64,000 nucleotides of DNA, from positions 124,001-188,000 of the forward strand of contig CAVOGG010000011.1 of the NCBI GenBank assembly GCA_963695175.1. Reading direction: 5' to 3'. This DNA comes from Fodinibacter sp963695175. Its GTDB lineage: Bacteria; Actinomycetota; Actinomycetes; Actinomycetales; Dermatophilaceae. The notes under the pieces are model-generated. The model saw only the letters and a list, made by a program, of their open reading frames with translations, was not told the origin of the DNA and searched no databases. The position numbers and the translations under genes were made by a program. Of the stretch, positions 23,764 to 31,920 are shown piece after piece. The number at the start of each line of letters is the position of its first letter. Position 1 is the stretch's first letter.

Positions 23764-26007
23764 GTGACCGACGGCCATCCGGGCTCCACGCGGGCGGAAG
23801 CAGGGCTGGACGAGGTCCTGCTCGACGCCAAGCTCTCGGTGCCGCCGTTCCGCAGCGGTCTCGTGAGCCGGGTGGCGCTCATCGACAGGGTCCGGACCAG
23901 CGGTTCTGTCGCCGTCGGCGTGACCGCGCCGGCCGGGTACGGGAAGTCGACCCTGCTGGTCGAGTGGGCCAGGAGCGAGCGTCGGCCCGTCGCCTGGGTG
24001 TCGCTCGACCATGTCGACGACGACCCGAGTGCGCTGCTCTTCCTGCTGGCGGCGGCGTTCGAGCGGGCGATGCCCGAACACGGCGGCCTGGCCTCGGCGA
24101 TGAGTGGTCTGGGCGTCTCGGCGCTCGGCCGGGGAGCGCCGCGCGTCGCATCGATGTTCAGCCACGCCCCGGTGCCGTTCGCGCTCCTGCTCGACGACCT
24201 GCACGAGCTCCGTTCGCCTGCGTGCCAGGACGTGCTGACCGTCGTGCTGTCCGGTGTTCCTCCCGGCTCGCAGGTGGTGACCGCGAGCCGTGACGAGCAG
24301 CCACACCTGGCCCGACTGCGTGCGTCGGGGGATGCCGTCGAGCTACGTGCCGCGGACCTGGCCCTCGACGTGGGGGCGGCCGAACAGATCTTCGCGACGG
24401 CCCGGGTCGCGATCACGCCGGAACAGGCGATCGAGGTCACTGGGCGCACCGAGGGCTGGCCGGTGGGCCTGCACCTGGCGGCCATGATCGCGCGCGACGC
24501 GCGGGCCGAGCCGTGGGGTGTGTCGGGGGACGACCGCTACGTCGCGGACTACCTGCACCAGGAAGCCCTGAGCAAGGTGGATCCGGTCACGCAGGACTTC
24601 CTGCGCCGCACCGCGGTGCTCGAGCGGTTCAACGGACCACTGTGCGACGCGGTCCTGGGGGAGGCGGGCGGACACGAACAGCTCCAGGCCCTCGACGCGT
24701 CGAACTCCTTCCTGATCCCGCTCGACCGGCGACGGGAGTGGTACCGCTACCACCCGCTGTTCCGGGACTTCCTGCTCGGCGAGCTCCGACGCTCCGACCC
24801 GGAGATGGTCGAGACGCTGCACGTGCGTGCCGCGGACTGGTTCCGGGCCAACGGCTCCCCGGGCATGGCGATCGACCACCTGCTGTCCACGACCGACCGC
24901 GACGGGTGTGCGCAGCTCGTGGCCGAGCTGGTGCCGGCGACCTATGGCGCGGGGCAGATCTCGACGGTCCAGCGGTGGATGGCCGCCCTCGGTGACCCCG
25001 CGATCAGGGCGTACCCACCCCTGGCCGTCCTGGCCGGCTGGGTCACCGCCCTGGTCGGCGAGACGGCCGAGGCCCAACGGTGGGCGGCGATCGTGGACGA
25101 GTCGTCGTACGACGGGTCGCCGCCGGGCGGCCCGGAATCCTTCGACTCGTCGCGATCGATGCTGCGCGCGATGATGTGTGCCGCAGGTCCCGAACAGATG
25201 CTGGCCGACGCCGCGTTCGCCGAGGAACACGAAACCCCCTCGAGCACGTGGCGGGACACCGCGCTCATCGTTCTCGGCGAGGCGCACCTGCTCGCTGGAG
25301 ACGTCGACCGGGCCGTGACCGCGTTCGAGGAGGCGACGTCGTTCGGGCTGGCGGTGGGGCACACCGACACGGTCGTCATCAGCGAGACCGAGCTGGCGCT
25401 CATCGCGATGGAGGACGGCCGGTGGGGCCACGCGGCCGATCGCGTCGGGGTCTTCCTGGGCATCATCGAGGAGCACCAGATGCACGACTACGCCATCAGC
25501 GCGCTCGCCTTCGCGGCTGCGGCCCGCCTCTCCGTTCACCAGGGCGACCTCGTCAAGGCCGACCGCCGGCTCACCCGAGCCATGCGGGCCCGACCGGTGT
25601 GCACCTTCGTGCTCCCGTTCCTGGCGACCCGGAGCCGGCTGCAGATGGCGAAGGTGTACACGACCCGGGGCGACCTGGCCGCCTCGCGGCTGCTCCTGCG
25701 GGAGATCGATGGGGTGCTGCGGCACCGCCCGTCGCTCGGCGCGCTGGCCGACGAGGTCGACGAGTTCCGTCGGCTGGCGTCCGCCACGGCGGCCGGCCGT
25801 TCCGGGCTGTCGCCCCTGACGTCGGCAGAGCTGCGGCTGCTTCCGTACCTGCAGACCTACCTCACGATCGCCGAGATCGCCGAGCGACTGCGGATCACTC
25901 GGAACACCGTCGGCACCGAGGTGTCCGCCATCTACCGCAAGCTCGGCGTCTCGTCACGGGGAGACGCAGTTCGTCAGGCCACGTCACTCGGGTTGCTCGG
26001 GGGCTGA
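23764..26007 (+). CDS. MalT-like (LAL) LuxR family transcriptional regulator
   Basis: 747 residues. N-terminal STAND-type ATPase with Walker A APAGYGKSTLL (Lys61) and a Walker B-like FALLLDDLHEL; a helical middle region (about 300-660) resembling the MalT tetratricopeptide sensor; a C-terminal LuxR helix-turn-helix (LTIAEIAERLRITRNTVGTEVSAIYRKLGV). Such proteins integrate an inducer and ATP and activate nearby operons. It sits beside, and converges on, the eight-gene respiratory run (26103-35415); control of that run is possible but untested. Monocistronic, with a hairpin after it. Confidence 0.9.
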   Translation: MTDGHPGSTRAEAGLDEVLLDAKLSVPPFRSGLVSRVALIDRVRTSGSVAVGVTAPAGYGKSTLLVEWARSERRPVAWVSLDHVDDDPSALLFLLAAAFERAMPEHGGLASAMSGLGVSALGRGAPRVASMFSHAPVPFALLLDDLHELRSPACQDVLTVVLSGVPPGSQVVTASRDEQPHLARLRASGDAVELRAADLALDVGAAEQIFATARVAITPEQAIEVTGRTEGWPVGLHLAAMIARDARAEPWGVSGDDRYVADYLHQEALSKVDPVTQDFLRRTAVLERFNGPLCDAVLGEAGGHEQLQALDASNSFLIPLDRRREWYRYHPLFRDFLLGELRRSDPEMVETLHVRAADWFRANGSPGMAIDHLLSTTDRDGCAQLVAELVPATYGAGQISTVQRWMAALGDPAIRAYPPLAVLAGWVTALVGETAEAQRWAAIVDESSYDGSPPGGPESFDSSRSMLRAMMCAAGPEQMLADAAFAEEHETPSSTWRDTALIVLGEAHLLAGDVDRAVTAFEEATSFGLAVGHTDTVVISETELALIAMEDGRWGHAADRVGVFLGIIEEHQMHDYAISALAFAAAARLSVHQGDLVKADRRLTRAMRARPVCTFVLPFLATRSRLQMAKVYTTRGDLAASRLLLREIDGVLRHRPSLGALADEVDEFRRLASATAAGRSGLSPLTSAELRLLPYLQTYLTIAEIAERLRITRNTVGTEVSAIYRKLGVSSRGDAVRQATSLGLLGG

Positions 26008-26019
26008 GCACGCCGGCTC

Positions 26020-26045
26020 CCGGGGCCCGGCTCCCCGGGCCCCGG
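26020..26045. terminator. GC-rich hairpin after the LuxR gene
   Basis: CCGGGGCCCGG and CCGGGCCCCGG pair over 11 bp with a 4-nt loop, between convergent genes. Confidence 0.75.
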
Positions 26046-26102
26046 CTCCTCAGGTGGCGGCAGCCCGGTCACGGAGCCCCGCTGGCATCGCAGGTGCACC
26101 GT

Positions 26103-26690
26103 TCAGGTCACGTCGTCGGAAACCACCTGGACGATGACGTGGACCGGGCCGCCGGCGCCGGCGCGCAGGGCTTCGGTGACCGCGGCGACGTGGTCGTGAC
26201 CGACCAGGACCTCGAGGCGGGTCAACGGGGTGGGCTGCCGTTGCCGGCGTTCGCCGCGGACGACCTGTGGCCGGCTCTGCGAGGTGAACGCGTGGGCGTC
26301 GCTGCTGAGCACCCGCTGGGCCCCGGCGTCCAGGAGGGCGTCGGTGAGCGAGGGACCGTCCATGGCACCCCCGTCCAGCACGGCTGACACGAGGCGAAGA
26401 TCCGCCACACCGGCGACCGCCGGGTCGGCCGGCGTGCCGGTGAGAGCGGCGGTGCTTCTCGGGGTGGCGAATGCCTCGGAGTCGTAGGCGTTCATGCCCT
26501 GTTGCGCCTCGTCGAGGTGGTCCTCGTCGTCCGGTGCGCCCCGCAGGCCGATGGTGCGCTCGATCGCGGTCGCGATCAGCCAGGTGGCCACGAAGGAGAA
26601 GGCGATCACTGCTGCCAGCGCCACGACCTGCCTGATGTCGACGCCGCTGGCCGACCCCGAGGTACGCGCGGTCGCGGCACGCGGCGTCAC
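26103..26690 (-). CDS. Amt C-terminal helix/tail fused to a PII-like domain
   Basis: 195 residues from GTG 26690. Residues about 21-43 form one membrane helix that reads like the last helix of an AmtB ammonium channel, followed by the Amt cytoplasmic tail pattern (ERTIGLRGAPDDEDHLDEAQ, then an AYDSEAF end). Residues about 97-192 follow the PII fold: first strand LRLVSAVL, helix PSLTDALLDAGAQRV, a loop in the T-loop position, strand LTRLEVLVG, helix HVAAVTEALRA and last strand VHVIVQVV. The uridylylation Tyr motif is absent. The other ten Amt helices are missing. ATG 26735 is an alternative start, but those codons lie in the duplicated regulatory block. The role is probably nitrogen or metabolite sensing at the membrane (inference). 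Confidence 0.7.
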   Translation of the reverse strand: MTPRAATARTSGSASGVDIRQVVALAAVIAFSFVATWLIATAIERTIGLRGAPDDEDHLDEAQQGMNAYDSEAFATPRSTAALTGTPADPAVAGVADLRLVSAVLDGGAMDGPSLTDALLDAGAQRVLSSDAHAFTSQSRPQVVRGERRQRQPTPLTRLEVLVGHDHVAAVTEALRAGAGGPVHVIVQVVSDDVT

Positions 26691-26760
26691 GTCCGACCCG
26701 CCCTCCGAGACCACGCCGACCGGGGGAGACGCCATCACGCGAATGGTGTGACGCGCAGGC
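26686..26760 (-). promoter_or_regulatory. Operator/promoter block, copy 1, before the PII-like gene
   Basis: 75 bp that aligns with 35442-35515 with one gap and strong identity. At its far end is an imperfect palindrome (26734-26752), ATCACGC-N5-GTGTGAC. Near its other end copy 1 has GGAGGG where copy 2 has TAGGG, creating a ribosome site 10 nt before GTG 26690. Confidence 0.7.
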
Positions 26761-26842
26761 TCCTGGCGGCGGAGTCGCTCTTGTCCGGAGGGCATCTGCT
26801 CGGGTCTTCGCGGGTGTGCCACGTGGCCCGGAACGTGCGCGC

Positions 26843-27757
26843 TCATCCAGCCTGCGCTGCCGCCCCGGGGGCATCGGCCTCCGACGGTGACGCAGCGCGC
26901 CTCCACATCAGCACGAACAGCAGAACGACCGTGATGCCGACGGTGTTGAGGATCGTGATCGACACCGTGACCAGTGGGTCGGCTCCGAAGGGAAAGATCA
27001 TCATCAGCAGCATCGGGCCGATGTTGCGGACCGCCGTGGTCGACTCGGTCGCGTGCCTGATCCCCACGTTCTTGACCCGAAGACCGGACACGAGAAGGTA
27101 GCCGCACCCGAGGCCGATGAACGGGCCAGCGAGGGCTGCGACGTAGCTCCTGGTACCCCACTCCTGGACGAACAGGTCCCAGTACGCGACGAGCGTGAAG
27201 TTGAGGTTGAAGAGCAGGCACAGAATCGAAACCCGCATGGCCCACCGTGTCAACGACGGCGTCAGGTCGGGCCACCAGACCCGGAAGGCGCACCCGAGAG
27301 CCAACGGCAGGAACAGGAAGAGCAGCAGCGGCCAAGCAACGTCCCAGGCCGAGGTTTTGAGTTGCGCGTCAACCGCGTCGATGGCGAGCGGCAACCCCAG
27401 CGGCATGGCGATGACGGTCCCGACGGTCAGGACCACCAACAGCGTGGTGGCGATGCTGACATCCGCCTTGGCCAACCGGGCGAGGATGGGAGCGAAGGGC
27501 ATACCCGCGGACAGGGCTGCGACACAGAACCCGACCTTGATCTCGCCCGGAATGGACGAGGCGATCGTCAGCAGGTAGCCGATGAACAGGGCCGGGATGA
27601 TGCCGAAGTTGATCACCAGCACCCACACGGCGATCTTCCAGTGGGCGACGGCCTGCGCCAGCTGCTTGCCGACCGTGATCCGCAGACCCAACCCGAACGC
27701 GTTCAAGATCACGAAGAGCACGCCGAACCCGTTGATCAGGACGCTCTGAGGTGTCAT
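26843..27757 (-). CDS. BASS (bile acid:sodium symporter-like) family transporter
   Basis: 304 residues, about nine to ten membrane helices starting with VLINGFGVLFVILNAFGLGL. Family-type segments include KVGFCVAALSAGMPFAPILARLAKAD in the middle and RHATESTTAVRNIGPMLLMM in the second half, where crossing helices of BASS proteins bind sodium. Relatives carry bile acids, pyruvate, pantoate or other organic anions with Na+. With malic enzyme and pyruvate oxidase in the same operon, an organic-acid substrate is plausible (inference). ATG 27757 has a GAGGAGGGAG site and lies 12 bp after the CMD gene. The next gene encodes a membrane PII-like protein. Confidence 0.82.
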   Translation of the reverse strand: MTPQSVLINGFGVLFVILNAFGLGLRITVGKQLAQAVAHWKIAVWVLVINFGIIPALFIGYLLTIASSIPGEIKVGFCVAALSAGMPFAPILARLAKADVSIATTLLVVLTVGTVIAMPLGLPLAIDAVDAQLKTSAWDVAWPLLLFLFLPLALGCAFRVWWPDLTPSLTRWAMRVSILCLLFNLNFTLVAYWDLFVQEWGTRSYVAALAGPFIGLGCGYLLVSGLRVKNVGIRHATESTTAVRNIGPMLLMMIFPFGADPLVTVSITILNTVGITVVLLFVLMWRRAASPSEADAPGAAAQAG

Positions 27758-27769
27758 GGCGCTCCCTCC

Positions 27770-28108
27770 TCACGCGTCATCGGTGTCGTGACCCAGCGTG
27801 AGCGCGAGCCCGGGCGCGGCGGCCACCACCCGCGCCGTCCCGACGATCGGGAGGACCACGACAAGGACGTCGACGACGTCCGAGACACTCGCTCCGGCAT
27901 CCAGCGCAGCGTCCGTGACGGCACCCAGGGAGGGAATGGCGCCACCGCCCATCGCGACGAGCGCGCCGAGTCGCACCAGAGCCACGGTCTTCGGGTCGAG
28001 CGAGGGTTCCAGCCAGTCGAGGGCGGTCCCCTCGGGCGCGCGGGCGTCCCCGTCGGTCTGGTTGAAGGTCAGGCGTCGCAGCCGGTCGATGTCGTCCACC
28101 GTGGTCAC
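27770..28108 (-). CDS. Carboxymuconolactone decarboxylase (CMD/AhpD-like) family protein
   Basis: 112 residues. The helical CMD fold is suggested by PKTVALVRLGALVAMGGGAIPSL and AALDAGASVSDVVDVLVVVLPIVGTARVVAAAPGL. The CxxC pair of active AhpD peroxidases is absent, so this is not a thiol peroxidase. GTG 28108 overlaps the ndh stop (GTGA), so it is coupled to NDH-2. Its role next to NDH-2 and cytochrome bd is unknown. Confidence 0.75.
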   Translation of the reverse strand: MTTVDDIDRLRRLTFNQTDGDARAPEGTALDWLEPSLDPKTVALVRLGALVAMGGGAIPSLGAVTDAALDAGASVSDVVDVLVVVLPIVGTARVVAAAPGLALTLGHDTDDA

Positions 28109-29490
28109 CCTCTGTCCGGCGTGCCCTGGGTGTCCGGCGTGTCCGGGGGCGGGGACGCGGCGTCCGGCCAGGCCTCCGGCGCGGCGAACGACGCGCGGGT
28201 CCGGTCCCAACCCAGGGCTCTTTCCGTGCGCGAGCGGCCCACGAAGCTGAGCACCCAGCGGATGGCCGCGACGAAGCGGTTCGTGAAGCCGGTGAGGAAG
28301 GTCAGGTGGATGAAGGCCCACATCAGCCAGCCGATGAAGCCCGCGACCCGGATGCCCTTGAAGTCGACGATCGCCCGGAACCGGGAGACGGCGGCCATGC
28401 TGCCCAGGTCGCGGTACTTGAACGGGCGCGCACCCCCGTGCCCGGAGACCTCGCGCTTGATCGAGGCGGCGGCGTGGATGCCGGTCTGCATGGCGACCTC
28501 TGCGACGCCCGGGAGCCCGTCGAGGGCCATCACGTCGCCGACCACGAAGATCTCCGGGTGACCGGGCAGGGTGCAGTCCGGCAGGACCTGGATGCGGCCC
28601 GCGCGGTCGACCTCCGCGCCGGTGGCGTCGGCGAGGGTCCGGGCCAGCGGGCTGGCGGCCACGCCCGCGGCCCAGACCTTCGTGTGGCAGGCGATCCGCT
28701 CCTCGCCGTCGGACCCGGCGACGATGATCTCGTCGTGGGTGACGTCCGTGACCCGGGTCTTCACCCGCACCTCGACCCCCAGGCGGGTCAGCTCGCGGGT
28801 CGCCTTCCCGGACAGCTGGTCCCCGAAGGACGGCAGGATCTCCTCACCGCCCTCGAAGAGCAGCACCGTGGCGGTGCTCGGGTCGAAGCGACGGAAGTTG
28901 CCTCGCAGGGAGCGGTGCGCGAGCTCGGCGATCTGCCCGGCGACCTCCACCCCCGTGGGGCCGCCGCCGACGACGGCGAAGGTGAGCCAGGCGCGGCGCT
29001 CGGCGTCGTCCTTGGCGAGCTCGGCCATCTCGAAGGCGCCGAAGATCCGGGTGCGCAACGCCAGGGCGTCGTCGACGGTCTTCATCGTCGGCGCGTGCAG
29101 GCCGAACTCGGGGTGGCCGAAGTACGAGCTGCCGACCCCGATGCCGAAGATCAGGTAGTCGTAAGGGAGGTCGCTCGACGAGACAGGGTGCTTCACGTGG
29201 ACGGTGCGGGCCGTCAGGTCGAAGCCGGTGACCTCACCGAGCTCCACGGTGACGTTGGCGTGCCGCTTGAGCACCTCGCGCAGGGGTGGCGCCACGGCTC
29301 CGGGAGACAGGATCCCGGTGGCGACCTGGTAGAGCAGTGGTTGGAAGAGGTGGTGGTTCGTGCGCTCCACCACCGTGACGTCGACGTCGGCGCGACGGAG
29401 GAACTTCGCTGCGAACAGCCCGCCGAAGCCGCCGCCGATGATGAGCACTCGTGGTCGGCCGGCCTGTGCGGGACCGGCGGTCGGGCTCAT
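28105..29490 (-). CDS. ndh: Type II NADH:quinone oxidoreductase (NDH-2)
   Basis: Peripheral membrane flavoprotein that oxidises NADH and reduces the quinone pool without pumping protons. 461 residues: FAD fold RVLIIGGGFGGLFAAKFL, quinone/FAD region HHLFQPLLYQVATG, NAD fold FAVVGGGPTGVEVAGQ, second FAD motif EIFVVGDVMAL, and the NDH-2 AMQTGIHAA-type segment (VAMQTGIHAAASIKRE). A C-terminal hydrophobic stretch (about 385-420, IGWLMWAFIHLTFLTG) anchors it. ATG 29490 overlaps the cydB stop. Placement between cydB and other operon members ties it to the cytochrome bd branch. Confidence 0.93.
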   Translation of the reverse strand: MSPTAGPAQAGRPRVLIIGGGFGGLFAAKFLRRADVDVTVVERTNHHLFQPLLYQVATGILSPGAVAPPLREVLKRHANVTVELGEVTGFDLTARTVHVKHPVSSSDLPYDYLIFGIGVGSSYFGHPEFGLHAPTMKTVDDALALRTRIFGAFEMAELAKDDAERRAWLTFAVVGGGPTGVEVAGQIAELAHRSLRGNFRRFDPSTATVLLFEGGEEILPSFGDQLSGKATRELTRLGVEVRVKTRVTDVTHDEIIVAGSDGEERIACHTKVWAAGVAASPLARTLADATGAEVDRAGRIQVLPDCTLPGHPEIFVVGDVMALDGLPGVAEVAMQTGIHAAASIKREVSGHGGARPFKYRDLGSMAAVSRFRAIVDFKGIRVAGFIGWLMWAFIHLTFLTGFTNRFVAAIRWVLSFVGRSRTERALGWDRTRASFAAPEAWPDAASPPPDTPDTQGTPDRG

Positions 29491-30494
29491 GAGCCGACCT
29501 CGACGGCATCCGGGCTGGAGACCCGCGCCCGGAACACCCAGTAGGACCAGCCCTGGTAGAGCAGCACGAGCGGGGTGACCACCGCGGCGACGACGGTCAT
29601 CACCTTCAGTGCGTACTCGCTCGATGCCGCGCCCGCCACGGTGAGGCTGTTGGCCGTGCTGGTCGACGAGACCATCACCTGCGGGTAGAGGTTCGCGAAC
29701 AGGGCGGCGACCGTACCGCCGATCGCGACGGCGGTCCCGGCGAACGACCCCACCTCGCGGCCCGCTCGCAGCAGCACGGCCGCGGCCAGGGCCCCCAGGA
29801 CGGGGAGAGCAGCGGCGGCGACGCGCCACACACCGCCGTCCGAGATGGCGACCGTCCAGGCCGCGAACACCGCAACGACTGCCACGGCCGGCCAGCTGAG
29901 CCTGCTGGCCATCGCGTGGGCGCGTTCGGTCACGACACCCTCGGTGCGCAGGCCCAGGAAGGTCGACCCGTGGAGCAGGCTCAGGGTCACCAGTGTGAGG
30001 CCCATCCAGAGGCCGTACAGCGTGAACAGGTCCCAGAACGACCCGGTGAACAGCTCCTCGTCGTTGATCGGTAGCCCGACCAGGAGGTCACCCAGGGCGA
30101 TGCCGAGCACCAGGGGGATCAGTGCCGACCCGATCGTGAGCGTCCAGCTCCACCAGCCACGCCACCTCCGGCCGTCGGACCTGCCGCGCCACTCGAACGA
30201 GACGCCGCGGATGATCAGCGCGACGAGGAGCAGCATCACGGCGAGGTACCCGGCGGAGAACCAGGTCGCGTACCAGGCCGGGAACGCCGCGAAGATCGCC
30301 GCCCCCCCGACGATCAGCCAGACCTCGTTGCCGTCCCACAGCGGCCCGACGCTGCCCAGCACGGCGCGACGCCCGGCCTCGGTCCGGCCGACGGACCGGT
30401 GCAGCATGCCGACCCCGAAGTCGAAGCCCTCCAGCACGAAGAACCCGGTCCAGAAGAACCCGACGATCACGAACCACGCCACCTCGAGGCTCAT
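29487..30494 (-). CDS. cydB: Cytochrome bd oxidase subunit II
   Basis: 335 residues, eight or nine helices. It begins AWFVIVGFFWTGFFVLEGFDFGVGM, the CydB signature, followed by PLWDGNEVWLIVGGAAIFAAFP. Partner of CydA in the quinol oxidase that reduces O2 with high affinity and without proton pumping. The start overlaps the cydA stop by one base (TGATG), and the stop overlaps ndh. cydD and cydC, needed for assembly in other bacteria, are not in the window. Confidence 0.95.
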   Translation of the reverse strand: MSLEVAWFVIVGFFWTGFFVLEGFDFGVGMLHRSVGRTEAGRRAVLGSVGPLWDGNEVWLIVGGAAIFAAFPAWYATWFSAGYLAVMLLLVALIIRGVSFEWRGRSDGRRWRGWWSWTLTIGSALIPLVLGIALGDLLVGLPINDEELFTGSFWDLFTLYGLWMGLTLVTLSLLHGSTFLGLRTEGVVTERAHAMASRLSWPAVAVVAVFAAWTVAISDGGVWRVAAAALPVLGALAAAVLLRAGREVGSFAGTAVAIGGTVAALFANLYPQVMVSSTSTANSLTVAGAASSEYALKVMTVVAAVVTPLVLLYQGWSYWVFRARVSSPDAVEVGS

Positions 30495-31918
30495 CAGTAC
30501 ACCTCGGACGCGATCGCCGGCGCCGGGGTGGAGCCCGGGCCGTCGTCGGCATCGGACGGGTCCCGGTCAGGCTCCAGCGGCCGCTTGGCGAAGCGCAGCA
30601 TCAGGATGGCCCACACGATGCCGAGCGCGAGGTACAGGACGACGAAGGTGCCCAGGCTCAGGGCGACCTCGGTCAGGCTGACGGAGGGTGAGTTCGCGTC
30701 CTGCGTGAGCAGCAGTCCCTGCACGACCCACGGCTGGCGACCGTTCTCGGTCAGCAGCCAGCCCGCGGTGTTCATCGCGAACGGCGCGAGGAAGGCGAAG
30801 GTGCCGACCCAGAGGAAGCTCGTCGCCTTGAGCAACCGGCCCCGCCACCACAGGAAGCAGCCCCAAAGGGCCAGGACCGGCAGGATCGCACCGAGGTAGG
30901 CCATCACCCGCATCGACCAGTACTGGATGAACAGGTTGGGGATGTAGTCGCCGGGGCCGTAGGTCTGCTCGTACTGGGCCTGCAGCTCGTTGATGCCGAC
31001 GACCTTGCCGTCCCACTGCAGGGTGGCCAGGATCGAGAGGAGGTGCGGGATCTCGATGATCTTGTTCGGGTCCTCGTCCGAGGTGGTCCAGCCTCCGGTC
31101 TGGGCGGCGGAGAAGGAGCACGGCTGGCAGGTGTCCCACTGCGCCTCCATCGCCGCGACCTTCATCGGCTGATACTTGGTCTCGATGACGCCGAGCTGGC
31201 TGCCGACCAGGAGGATGAGGATCGAGACCGGGAGCAGCACTCCGAGCGAGAGCTTCATCGAGCGCAGGAAGACCTCGGGGGTCTTTCCGCGCCGGATCTG
31301 CCAGGCGGAGACCGAGATCATGACCAGGCTGCCGGTCACGAGCGACGCGAGCACCACGTGCGTGTAGCCCCACACGAACACCGGGTTGCTGAACAGGGCG
31401 CCGATCGAGGTGAGCTCCGGCCGCCCGGTGTCCGCGTCGAGCTGGTAGCCCACGGGGTGCTGCATCCAGGAGTTGGCCGCCATGATGAACGCCGCCGACA
31501 GGGTGGCACCCACCGCCACGGCCCAGATCGTCAGCAGGTGCAGCCGCTTGGGCAGCGCGTCCCAGCCGAACCACCACAGTCCCAGGAAGGTCGACTCGAG
31601 GAAGAAGGCGGCCAGGCCCTCCATCGCGAGCGGGGCGCCGAAGACGTCGCCCACGAAGCGCGAGTACTCCGACCAGTTCATCCCGAACTCGAACTCCTGG
31701 ACCAGCCCGGTGACCACGCCGATGGCGATGTTGATGACCAGGATCGTCCCGAAGAACCGGGTCAGCCGGCGCAGCTCGGGGTTGCCCGAACGGTGCCACC
31801 ACGTGTGCAGCCCCACCACGAGCCAGCTGAGGCCGATCGTGATGGGGACGAAGAGGAAGTGGTAGATCGTCGTCGTGGCGAACTGCAGCCGCGACAGGTC
31901 GACCTGGCTGACGTCCAC
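30494..31918 (-). CDS. cydA: Cytochrome bd oxidase subunit I
   Basis: 474 residues. N-terminus LSRLQFATTTIYHFLFVPITIG contains the heme-ligating His; the Met ligand region and the quinol-site motif GRQPWVVQG are present, with a short Q-loop. It oxidises quinol and reduces O2 through hemes b and d. GTG 31918 is chosen because upstream codons run into the poxB stop, which is only 2 nt away (TAG-cc-GTG), so translation is coupled to poxB. Confidence 0.95.
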   Translation of the reverse strand: MDVSQVDLSRLQFATTTIYHFLFVPITIGLSWLVVGLHTWWHRSGNPELRRLTRFFGTILVINIAIGVVTGLVQEFEFGMNWSEYSRFVGDVFGAPLAMEGLAAFFLESTFLGLWWFGWDALPKRLHLLTIWAVAVGATLSAAFIMAANSWMQHPVGYQLDADTGRPELTSIGALFSNPVFVWGYTHVVLASLVTGSLVMISVSAWQIRRGKTPEVFLRSMKLSLGVLLPVSILILLVGSQLGVIETKYQPMKVAAMEAQWDTCQPCSFSAAQTGGWTTSDEDPNKIIEIPHLLSILATLQWDGKVVGINELQAQYEQTYGPGDYIPNLFIQYWSMRVMAYLGAILPVLALWGCFLWWRGRLLKATSFLWVGTFAFLAPFAMNTAGWLLTENGRQPWVVQGLLLTQDANSPSVSLTEVALSLGTFVVLYLALGIVWAILMLRFAKRPLEPDRDPSDADDGPGSTPAPAIASEVY

Positions 31919-31920
31919 GG

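Noticed and set aside
26734..26752. Classical Crp/Fnr site at the operator
   Set aside because: The half-sites ATCACGC/GCGTGAT face the opposite way from TGTGA-N6-TCACA and TTGAT-N4-ATCAA.
27770..28108. AhpD-type peroxidase
   Set aside because: The CxxC catalytic pair is missing, so only the CMD-like fold is claimed.
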